Assembly (NCBI GenBank): GCA_027943335.1
Contig: BSBK01002929.1
Coordinates: forward strand, 1,047,001-1,111,000
Direction: 5' to 3'
From: Chamaecyparis obtusa
Lineage: Eukaryota; Streptophyta; Pinopsida; Cupressales; Cupressaceae
DNA length: 64,000 nucleotides
Translations under genes and position numbers: made by a program
Notes under the pieces: generated by a model
Seen by the model: only the letters and a program-made list of their open reading frames with translations
Databases searched by the model: none
Told to the model about the DNA's origin: nothing
Shown: positions 48,104 to 58,059 of the stretch, piece by piece
How positions within the stretch are numbered: position 1 is the first letter of the stretch
How the letters are laid out: each line of letters opens with the position of its first letter

Positions 48104-48495
48104 ATATTATACAAGATCTCTTTTACTATTTGGCTTAAGTAGACAAGATCGTAATGTTACCAAAGAGGGGCTTGTCTAAATCCAAGCAATGGCTATCTGT
48201 CCCAAGATAGGGTAGGGGTCAGCATCCCAAAAGCCTTGAGGGAAAGTCCCAAGACGGGATATGGGCTTGGACCGGTTAACTTTGACGGAGCCCATTGTAG
48301 TTGGTCTTTAGGCACCTTGGATAACATCTACTCTTCCCTTCATGGAGTTAAAATAGTAATAAGGTTGGATATGAGTGTTAAAGATAACTAAATCTAATGA
48401 GATAAATGACTAATCCTATCATGGACATTACAATCCAAACCCTAATTGAGAAATTTAGGATAAATTAAGAAAGGTCCCAACAGGGGGCATTACAG

Positions 48496-48507
48496 TAGTA
48501 TCAGAGC
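48496..48507 (+). promoter_or_regulatory. primer binding site of TGTGATGTCCCC element
   Basis: TAGTATCAGAGC, one base after the 5' LTR; one change from the initiator-Met site TGGTATCAGAGC. Confidence 0.82.
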
Positions 48508-48864
48508 ATGATCTTGCCATCCTGCACGGTAAAAGATAAACAAGGACTCATCGAATAAGAGAGGATTTAAGGGAATACTTATCATTCAGTCACAAGAGAA
48601 AGGATGTCATCAATCAACATCAAACAAGGAAACAATGCCAAGGTTTGACAAGTACCGATTCTAAAAAAAAGAGAAACACATTATTGCAGCAATATCTATT
48701 CAGAGCAATACTAAAGAATGAAAGCATAAAGAAGATATTGAGATCATTCAAGGAAGATATGTGATAAAATAAGTATGAGATTTATATAGATATATGTACT
48801 AAATTTAAAAGAGGGATTCATGATGAATGTTGAGATTCATAAAGGGAATCCAAAGATCCAAGAT

Positions 48865-49320
48865 ATTCTTAATAGAGGGCATTCTTGGTGAATGTCGGCC
48901 ATAGAGGGCATTCTTGGTGAGTGTCGTCATTCTTGGCAGAGGGCGTTCTTGGTGAGCATCGCCATTCTTGGCAGAGGGCGTTCTTCGTGAGCATCAAAAC
49001 TTTGATCGAGAGACATTCTTGGTGAGTGTCAAAACTTGATTTAGACGTTCTTGGTGAGCGTTGAGGCTTGATCAAGGGCATTCTTGGTGAGTGACAAAGC
49101 TTGATCAAGAGACATTCTTGGTGAGTGTCAAAACTTGATTTAGACATTCTTGGTGAGCGTCGAGGATTGATCAAGGGCATTCTTGGTGAGTGTCAAAGCT
49201 TGATCAAGAGACATTCTTGGTGAGTGTCAAAACTTGATTTAGACATTCTTGGTGAGTGTCGAGATTTGATCAAGGACATTCTTGGTGAGTGTTAGAGCTT
49301 GATCAAGAGACATTCTTGGA
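48865..49320 (+). repeat. tandem array, GGCATTCTTGGTGAGTGTC type
   Basis: About twelve imperfect units with the core CATTCTTGGTGAGTGTC, alternating spacers CAAAACTTGATTTAGA and AAGCTTGATCAAGAGA, giving unit lengths of about 33-43 bp. Fills almost half of the element's interior. Confidence 0.9.
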
Positions 49321-49575
49321 GGAGCAGAACCACGCATAACAGACAAATACTACAACAAATCAAGATAAGTTTGTTTTTTTGAATTGTTCTTAAATTGAAT
49401 AATATGATGAAATATTTTCAAGTTCATAAGCTTATATTTATGAATGTATTGCAATTCTAACCTCAAGTTGAAATTACCATTTCAGGGTCATTGGATGGGA
49501 TATCGACATAGAAAACACCCACTCACACCAAAGGTTCGAATTGCTTGAGGATAAGCAATTTTGAGAAGGGAGGAC

Positions 49576-50992
49576 TGTGATGTCCCCATTTTGAAATAGA
49601 AATTAATATTTTATAAAATAATAAAAGAAAATTTAATAAATAAAATGATATAATATAATTTATTATTAAAATAATAAAATAATATATAAGCAAACTAATA
49701 TATTCTTAATATAAAATATTATTAAAATAATAAAAAAAAATATGATATATTAATATAATATAATATAATTTATTGATGAATTAATATAATAATATTAATA
49801 AATTATTAAATATAATAAATAATAAATAAGTAATCACACTATAATTATAATCTATTATTATTTATAATATATTATTCATATAGTAAATATAAATAAACAA
49901 AATAACATAATATAATCCAAAAGACATGACTTTTGGAAAAAAAAGGTATAAGAAAACAATTATAGGGAAAAAGGAAGGGACACTAAGAAATAATATGGAA
50001 AATTTGGGAGAAAATAATATAGGAGTAAAGCCAGGAGAAAATGAAGGAGAAAAGATAGGAGAAAATAAAGGAGGAAATGTAGGAGGAACTCAAGGGAGGA
50101 AAAAAGTATAAAAGGAAAGTAAGAAAATATTAAGACCTTACATTGGGACCACCGAAGGAAAATATAAAAATAGGGTATAAACTATTACTTGCAAGATCAA
50201 ACCAACATTAACAAAAGTAATAAACTTATTTCATTTATTTCGTAGGAACAACGAGGTGTTAGGGAATAGAAAACCAACACAATAAAATAAAGGTATGTCC
50301 TCTTAGTAAGATGAAATATATGGGATTTAGTTCCATTTCATTTATATATTAAATTAAATAAATGTCAAAGCTTTAGTTATTCTGAATTATATTTTAGTAT
50401 TAAAAGAATTAGGAAATAGAAGAATTAATTAAGGAATATAATGGATACTCTTCAAAAGGAAGAGAAGATCGAATAAGATTGCGACTATGGAAAGTATTTA
50501 TGAATCAATGATAATAACAAAATATTATATTTACATTCTATCAAAACCAAAGGTCTTTATATATTCTAATTTATTTCATATATATAGGAATTATATCAAT
50601 TATATTATACAAGATCTCTTTTACTATTTGGCTTAAGCAAAGAAGATTGTAATGTTACCAAGGAGGGGCTTGTCTAAATCCAAGCAAAGGCTATTTGTCC
50701 CAAGATAGGGTAGGGGTTAGCGTCCCAGAAGCCTTGAGGAAAAGTCCCAAGATAGGATATGGGCTTGGCCCGGTTAACTTTGAGGGAGCCCATTGTAGTT
50801 GGTCTCTAGCCACCTTGCATAACATTTGCTCTTCCCTTCATGGAGTTAAAATAGTAATAAGGTTGGATATGAGTGTTAAAGATAACTAAATCTGATGAGA
50901 TAAATGACTAATCCTATCATGGACATTATAATCCAAACCCTAATTGAGAAATTTAGGATAAATTAAGAAAGGTCCCAACAGGGGACATTACA
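49576..50992 (+). repeat. 3' LTR of TGTGATGTCCCC element
   Basis: 1417 bp, TGTGATGTCCCC to GGGACATTACA, preceded by the polypurine tract. Confidence 0.88.
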
Positions 50993-52189
50993 TCATGGTT
51001 ATCAAAAGACACTATCAAAAGTTCAAAACTAATAAGAAATTTCATATTTTACAAAGAATATCTGGGGTTTATATTACACCTTGACTATCCTTGAGGAGAT
51101 AAGAGTTTTGTCTATCCTTCTTTGTCAATGATGATAGAAATATGATTGGAACCCTCTTGCACCTACCAATATTTCTTCTAAAAGTAAGTCACAATATAAT
51201 GCACTGAACCAAAAGCATGCACTGGCCCAAGAGACGAAAACATGAATAATGAATGCGTAATTAAGACAAATGTTTATGATTACTACAATGCCCCTTCTTA
51301 TATTAGACTTTCTTACCAGCAGTCAAACTCAATCTGAATAAACATATGACTTTATGTTATCAAAGGACAACAACCCATTCATGTCCAATATGTTTTCTAC
51401 ATGAGGTAGCCTATTTAATCACGACACAAATTTGATTTTAATTTTTTATGTATTGCTAATGGTTTGCCAATACTCTGACTTTCACAATACTAAATACATG
51501 TGTATGAGTTATATAGTGGTATATGTGGGACTCTATGCATTATATGGGACCATATACATTATTGTCCCAATTAGTTGTTGTCCTCAATTTTGTATTTGCA
51601 AAATTGGACAACCCTACACAATTTTCTCATGAATTTGTAGACGAATTCTCTAAGTTTGGTGTTCTTAATGGCGTTATACGAAGGCAATCAATTATCCCTT
51701 GAATTGTCCTAAGTCTTACGTCTTTTGAATGCCATTTTTTAAGGTTTCCGTTGAGTTTCTCTTGATCTTTCTTGCTATGACAGGTTTTTCTTCCCTGACT
51801 ACAAGTGCTTGATTTTTGGTAACTTTCGAGTCTTTATTTGATTTTCCTTGATTGTTTTGTTTTCGATTTTGTTTTCACCCTAGGATTGTTGCATTTTGAA
51901 TTCCGCTCGTTTCGAGCAATCTTAGGCCTAAATCGGAGCTATATTTCAAGAGATAATGAGGAATTAAGTACACTGCATGTGGACTTTTTAAGCCTGACTG
52001 CAAGTCTTCATTTCTTGTTTAAAATCCTGCAATGTGAAAGCAAAAGTCCACCAAGATCTCTTATGTCATGTCAAGTGGGCTTTTTGTTGGTCATTGCATA
52101 ACATCTTTGGTGTCATTTACTTGCAATCTGGAATTAAAACTCCACCATTACATGTTTGCAAGGAAATATGTGAACTTTAATTAGATTTT
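50993..52189. other. non-coding, nothing recognised
   Basis: AT-rich sequence with only short chance frames. No LTR ends, terminal repeats or exon-like blocks were found. The upstream DapF exons were looked for on the minus strand here and not seen. Confidence 0.45.
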
Positions 52190-53035
52190 AATGTAATGGT
52201 GAGCTTTTTAAGCCTCATTACATATTTTCTCTTTAGATTTACTATGCTTATAAATGAGCATGAGAAACCCATCTTTAGAATAAAAGAATGTTTTTAATTA
52301 AACTTCTACTTGCAAAGTGGGTTTTTTTAAACCTATTTACAAGTGTTATTTTTATTTGCAAGTATGTTTATGTGTAATGATGACTTAAAAACCCATTATG
52401 AACAAAAGAGCATTTTGCAAAGACAATGTTTAAGTCCCTCCAAAAGGCAAGGTGGCGATTTTTAGATGCATTACACATCCAAAAACCTGTGTGTTTAAAA
52501 AGACTTGTGTGTGGCTTCCAAAAGCCCGTCACTACCTTTATACAATGTTTTGACTTATAAAAAGGATGCTAAAGCGCGTCATTATCCATAGGTGGCGATT
52601 TTGGTGTGTTTTACATATTTTAAAAACCCGTTTTTATGAGTAAAAGGACTTGCTAAGACCAAGCAAAAGCCCGTCATCACTCCAAAATGCATTTTTAGAC
52701 TTGCGTGTGGCATACAAAAGCTCGTCGCTGCTCTATAGAGATGTTTTTGATATGCTCATCCATAGCCAAAACCCATTTTACTTTCTTCTTCATTTTTAGA
52801 CTTGTATCATGGTTGCAAAAGCCCGTCTAGGGCATTTCAATACCATTTTATGAGGAAGAATTTCATTAAGACTTGCAGTGTTTAATGGAAATGTCGTCTA
52901 GGGCATAAAGTGTGGTTTTTATGAGGAAAATGCAGATTTGAAACTTGCGATTCCATTATAGAAGCTCGTCCAAAGGAAAAACAAGCATCGTGCAACTTGC
53001 ATCGTGCTCCATAAATCCCTTCTAGGGAAAAACCG
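52190..53035. repeat. degenerate repeats with AAAAGCCCGTC core
   Basis: Phrases such as AAAAGCCCGTCA, AAGCTCGTCG and AAATGTCGTCTAGGGCA, together with GACTTGC or CTTGTGTG, recur at about 50-100 bp steps (near 52534, 52575, 52668, 52720, 52822, 52892, 52962). Spacing and sequence vary widely, so this is an old, irregular array. Confidence 0.6.
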
Positions 53036-53043
53036 CCTCTTTA

Positions 53044-53263
53044 CTAACTTGTTTTACTCAAAACAAACTACATTTATACCTCAAGGACACCGTATGTTGA
53101 GGTTGTTGAGCCTTTGGTTGACAAACTGTCAGAAGAACTTCAGTCCTCTGATTACAAGTTCACAAAAATTGAGCTCGGTAAGCAAATGCAGCTCAGTTGT
53201 CAACAGGATGCACATGATGCAGTAGCATTGCTCTCCAGAAAGAATGATCATGATCAACTGTAG
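53044..53263 (+). other. protein-like stretch, unidentified
   Basis: A plus-strand frame reads TPYVEVVEPLVDKLSEELQ then KFTKIELGKQM and ends at TAG 53261-53263. Composition and helix-like pattern resemble real protein, and CCTCAAG before it might be a splice acceptor. The family is not recognised and no neighbouring exon was found. It may also be chance reading next to the copia remnant. Confidence 0.25.
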
Positions 53264-53285
53264 AAACTCTTTTCAGCTCATTCTC

Positions 53286-54160
53286 CATAAGTGTAGATGC
53301 AATTTTGCAATATGTCATTCTGATATTTTCTAGCAAACTCTTGGCATATTTAGACTAATAAATGAAAATACTACCACCTATCTGCCAAACTTATACACCT
53401 AGACAATAATGCAGAAGGCTTAATTTTGTCATAACAAAAGCCTAATGCAAATTGAGTTTAAATTGCTCAAGCAAATGTGCCCCACTGCTAGTAATGATAA
53501 TATCATCCACATAGATGACAAGGAGAATGATATCACTACCAGTGCTTTTGACATATAAATTTGGATTTGAAGGACTTTGTTGAAAGCCCTGTGCATCCAA
53601 ATACTTGTAAATCTTTATGTACCATGCCTTGGGGTCCTACTTTAGCCATAAAGAGCTTTCATCAATCTGCATACTTGATGGTTTTTTACTACAACCTTAA
53701 AACCTTGAGGCTACATCATGAATACTTCTTCCACCAAATCTCCATTGTGGAAAGCACTCTCCACATCCATTTGATGGACTTTCCAACCAAATTGTGTCGG
53801 AATGGATAGAACAAGACAGATGGTGCTCATCTTTGTTGTAGGAGCAAAGGTCTCCTCATAGGCTATGCCTTCTCTCTATGTGAATCCTTTAGCCACCAAC
53901 TATGCTTTGTATTTGTCAAGGTTTCCATCAGCTTTGTTCTTGACTTTGTACACCCATTTGCACCCAATGGGTTCCTTCCTTGGTGGAATATTTGAAAGAA
54001 CCCAAGAATTGTTCTTCAAAAGACTATGATGTTCAAATTCCATAGCCTTTTCCCCTTCAAGTTTACTTTTCACCTCTAAAAAATCCTAGGTCTCATAAAC
54101 ATTCTAAAGTTGACTATAAGAGAAAAGTTCACTCTACTCTACTTGCTCTTGCCTTTGGAT
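53286..54160 (-). pseudogene. copia reverse transcriptase, decayed
   Basis: Minus-strand pieces read PPRKEPIGCKWVYKVKNKAD, then TFAPTTKMSTICLVLS, then ILLVIYVDDIIIT with the catalytic YVDD, then YAKSLLENIRMTYCKIAST. This is the normal order of copia RT. Stops and frameshifts occur between the pieces. Lower coordinates lose the match. Confidence 0.85.
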
Positions 54161-54429
54161 AATCTACCTTCAACCATTTCATTATCCCAAACATCACCAG
54201 TGAGTTTTTCCCACCACTTACGTCGTAGGGTACACACATCTCCTTCCAAATCAGGATGATCACCATGACTTGGCCTGCCTAGAATGAATCATCTAGATGT
54301 TGATCCAGGTTGTCCTAAGGAAGATCTGTTGGTATGGGTACTTGCCTTGGACATTCCACAAGATCAAAATCATCAAAATCCCTCCCTTCAGGTGGAGCTA
54401 ATGGAAGCGGACACCCAAATGTGAAGCCT

Positions 54430-55320
54430 TAAAAGTTTAGAGTCTGATTGTCAAGACTACTGATGGTAGAAGAGAGTTGGAAAGGCCCACCTTCATCAAT
54501 TACTACATTTTTGCTAAATGTCAAGCAATCAGTACCCACACCAATTAGGCAATAGGCCTTAGGATTGTAACTATTAACTGTAAGCATCAACTTCTGAGTT
54601 TTGGAATCCAATTTGGTTCTCTTGGCATCTGGAATTGAAACATATGCAGTAGAACCAAAAACCCTAGCTGATTTTTGGTTTACTTCCATACCAAGCTTCC
54701 TCTAGGATCATCTTCTTGACGGCCTATGTGGGTAACATGTAAAGAAGGTATATTGTAGTGTAAAGTTCCTATGCTCAAAGCTTCCTTGGCACACTCCTAT
54801 TCCTCAACATACATGCAGTGTAAAATGCCTTTGCCCATAACTTATTTGGCACAGTCCTGTTCTCCAACACACATCAAACCATATCCATAATAATACGGTT
54901 CCTCCTCTCAACTATACCATTTTGTTGAGGGATATAGGGTGTGGTAAGATGACACTCGATATCTTGTTTACAACAGAAGCTAGTGAATTCATTGCAAAAG
55001 AATTCACTCCCTTTATCTGATCTAAGCGTGATGATTGGACGTCTTGACTCTTTTTCAACAAAGGCTTTAAACTTTTGTAATTCATTAAACACGTTCAATT
55101 TTTCTTTGAGGAAAAACACCCACATTTTCCTACTGAAATCATCAACAAACAAGATAAAATACTTGGCACTAGTAACCGATGCAGTATTCGTTGGTCAACA
55201 AACATCTACATGAACCAACTGAAGGACCTTTGATGCTCTCCACGCTTGTTCTTCTAGAGGTGGAGGTCAATGCTACTTCCCTGCTTGGCAAGCTCCACAC
55301 ACACCAAGTGTCTGCTACTA
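54430..55320 (-). pseudogene. copia integrase, decayed
   Basis: Minus-strand readings show the zinc-binding end GVCGACQAGK, then LVHVDVC (first Asp), LRSDKGSEFF (second Asp) and QQNGIVERRNR (Glu), so the DDE triad is still readable. A C-terminal ARVFGSTAYVSIPDAKRTKL segment follows at 54689-54429. Stops interrupt it, for example just after the first Asp. Integrase inserts the cDNA into the host genome. Confidence 0.85.
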
Positions 55321-55544
55321 AATCTCAAGTAAGCCTTCTGCCATATTCTCTTGTACTAACTGAGAGAGATAAGATAGGTTGAAATGTCCATAACATTGAT
55401 GCCAAAGAGTGCCTGCTTGGCAAGCTCCGCACACACCAAGTGTTTGCTACTAAATCTGAAGTAAGCCTTCTACCATATTCTCTTGTGCTAACTAAGAGAG
55501 ATAAGATAGGTTGAAACGCCCATAACATTGAAATGGCCATAACA
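55281..55544 (-). repeat. 132-bp tandem duplication in protease-integrase region
   Basis: Two copies starting CTGCTTGGCAAGCTCC lie exactly 132 bp apart (55281 and 55413). 132 is a multiple of three, so the frame is kept and the STREYGRRLT segment appears twice. Confidence 0.9.
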
Positions 55545-57120
55545 CTAATAGTTGAACTCTTTCCAACCCATGCATGCTTTTGAGACTCTCCAATATCAAC
55601 CAGTCGATACAACCGATGATCTTTGATGCAAACTACAATCGTCTTCTTAGACGCCTTATCAACAATATGACACTTATGTGCACTGAAGATGACATCCAAC
55701 TTGGAACAATTTTGCATAATCTGACTCACTAAGAGCAAATTGAGCTGTAAACCCGGAACAAAGCATACATCGAAAAACACAAGATTTCTTTCTCCAAAGG
55801 TAATTTGAACATTGCTCTTGCCGACAAAGGTATACTCTTCACCACCATTGAAGATTACTAAATCGAAGCAAACCTTATGCTCCGCGAACAAATCTCTCCT
55901 ATTCGTAAAATGTCGAGTTGTGCCAAAATCAATATACCATGCAGAAGACTTGACATGATCTACTGGTCGTTTGGCCATGAATGCATAGAAGGCTAACTCC
56001 TCTAAATGCTTTGCAACAAGAGCCTTCTTTTGAGACCCATTCTGGTCGGATTTTTTTATCAGCTAACCATTTTTTGCAAAACTTCTTCATATGACCAAGT
56101 TTACCACAGTAATGACATGTGATAGATTTTGGAATCTTTGAAGAATCATCAAGTTTGCTTTGTCCTTTCTACTAAGAGGACGTGCCTTTGTCTTTGGCAG
56201 AAAAAAGTCTAATCTACACTGACTATATCGCTACTGCTACCAAATTGTTGCTTTCATTTGTCCTCTTGGAAGAGCTTGTTGAACAGATCATCAAAGTTTA
56301 GATCAACATTGGTTGAGGTGATGTTGAGAGTTTCCATGAAAAGCTCATAGGATTGTAGTAAGCTTTTCAGCATGATAACCACCATATCCTTTTCTTCCAT
56401 CTTGTGACAAATGGCTTCCAATTAATCACAAATGTCTTTGATCTTCATTAACAGTTCCTATGGGGTTCACCACTTAGTGTGTTGGTTAAGTGGTGATGAT
56501 GTTGTTGCCCCCACACAAGTTCAAATCCCCATTGGGCCATTGTGATCACGAGCTTGTGCCTTCGCCAATCCAATGTGCTCATGGGTTTGGGCCTTAGCTT
56601 TCTAATAAGGGGATGAGGTCCCCCATTTGTGGCCTCATTAGTTCATAGCTCCAGGTCAAAAGCGTTTCACGTAGAGTTGGCGGGCATGTCATGCCATTGT
56701 CATCGATCACATTAAAAAGTTTACCAGGCACTTTCCTAAAAAGAAAATTAATGATTACTACAAAGACATCTTGTCATTCATCATAATCGTGAACAACATA
56801 TTTTTAAGGAAGAAAGCTCTACCTTTATCTGACATCTCCTACAAATTAATCGAGTTTGAATTTTTGCAATAGTCTTGCCAGATGGCACTTCTGGAAACAT
56901 CTCACTTGTGAAAGAACAAGCATAACCACTTCCCAATTACACTACTTAAACTTGTCCTCATCTTTGCCCGCAACTATGGGATGAGTAGATCTACCAAGAA
57001 CAAGCTCATCAAGATACAAGTACTCAAAAATGGTGACCATGCACTGTTTCTAGCTATCATAATTCTTGTCATTGAACATTTGGTTGTCTTCCAACATGAT
57101 GTTGAGTAACAAAGACATCC
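55325..57120 (-). pseudogene. copia gag and protease, decayed
   Basis: Protease part (55978 downward): AWYIDFGTTRHFTNRRDLF, where the usual active-site DSGA reads DFGT. Gag part: zinc knuckle CHYCGKLGHMKKFC (about 56115-56074), then upstream MLKSLLQSYELFMETLNITS (about 56370-56310), typical of the UBN2 gag domain. Stops and the SINE at 56457-56702 break the reading. Confidence 0.82.
56457..56702 (+). mobile_element. tRNA-derived SINE
   Basis: About 246 bp with a Pol III A box (TAGTGTGTTGG at 56475-56485) and B box (GTTCAAATCC at 56519-56528) in tRNA-like spacing, followed by a non-tRNA body. The flanks CATTAACAGTT and CATTAAAAAGTT are a plausible imperfect target duplication. It interrupts the gag of the minus-strand copia remnant, and no frame is shared with it. 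Confidence 0.68.
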
Positions 57121-57430
57121 CTCCCGCTATCCAAATACAAAGAAAACGAGATAAAAATCAGCTTCTTAAATACCTTCGATTTTTTATTTTAAAATAGCAA
57201 AAATTTGCAAATTTCAAACCCTAGGCAATCTTTAAGGCCTGTCATTTTATTAAAAAAACTCAAAAAAAAAGTTGCACAAAAGAAAAACAATGTCTGAGAT
57301 TTGAACAGAAGCCCTAGGTCGACAAGAAATTCACTGGAAAAATATCGTGTGCTCTAGTTGCAAGCCAAAGCCCACATTTTTTCTCAAAAACATCAAATAC
57401 TTACAAAAAAGCTAGGCGCAATGCTCAAGA

Positions 57431-57975
57431 TGTTAATTTATAGTATCGATTTGATTGACTCTATTGTCATGATCAATCAATCATATATATTATCCTTTAT
57501 CCCATCGATCATATATATTCGAAGTGATGTTATTATTAACGACTGTTGTTATCGGGACTGTTTAAATCTGACAGAACCGCTGCTATTGATCATGGTGTTA
57601 CGATAACCATAATCAGTGATTATCGTAACACATCATTAGATGTGTTACGATAATCATCGACTATGATTATTCGTAATACATCATTCGTAGCACATCATCC
57701 GTAATCTCCTTGAAATGGTGCGGGCGTAATAAAAGGCATGGCCGTATAAGATCACACGGCCTAACGTGGCTCAAGCCATGAAGGGTCATGTCCTTACACG
57801 GTCATGACCATTCACATATTTATTTATATGTAGTCGTATGAGCAAGGAAAGACAATCAATCACCAAGGCATTGTCTTCTCCTCTACAGCACACAGCATTA
57901 TAAACCAGTAAAATATTATTAACAAAATATAAATAATAAACAAATTTTCTCTATCAAGATCCTAAATTCCTAACA
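57431..57975 (+). repeat. 5' LTR of copia element
   Basis: 545 bp. Holds a cluster of GTTACGATAA-type inverted motifs at 57595-57679. Confidence 0.95.
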
Positions 57976-57988
57976 TGGTATTAGAGCC
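57976..57988 (+). promoter_or_regulatory. primer binding site of copia element
   Basis: TGGTATTAGAGCC directly after the LTR; one change from the usual TGGTATCAGAGCC. Confidence 0.93.
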
Positions 57989-58059
57989 TCAATAGAAGAA
58001 AAATTCATTAAAGTTAAAAATTATATTCTGATTATCTATAAAAAGGAGGAGAAATTAAA

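Larger units (their letters stand above)
44879..48494 (+). repeat. 5' LTR, interrupted
   Basis: LTR sequence at 44879-45912 and 48104-48494, in the same order as 49576-50992. Very AT-rich first 350 bp. A short reading containing repeated GENEGEK occurs in both LTRs (45230-45421 and 49926-50111) and is taken as low-complexity LTR sequence, not a gene. Confidence 0.87.
44879..50992 (+). mobile_element. non-coding LTR element, TGTGATGTCCCC family
   Basis: LTRs 44879-48494 (with an inserted element; about 1420 bp net) and 49576-50992 (1417 bp) start TGTGATGTCCCC and end GGCATTACA or GACATTACA. The flanks TCGTG and TCATG match at 4 of 5 bases. A primer site and polypurine tract (AGAAGGGAGGAC) are present. 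The interior is only about 1.08 kb and has no coding region, just a tandem array. It would depend on another element's proteins. Confidence 0.88.

Noticed and set aside
56457..56530. Functional tRNA gene
   Set aside because: Only the Pol III boxes are tRNA-like; no cloverleaf with proper arms could be drawn, and it continues into a SINE body.
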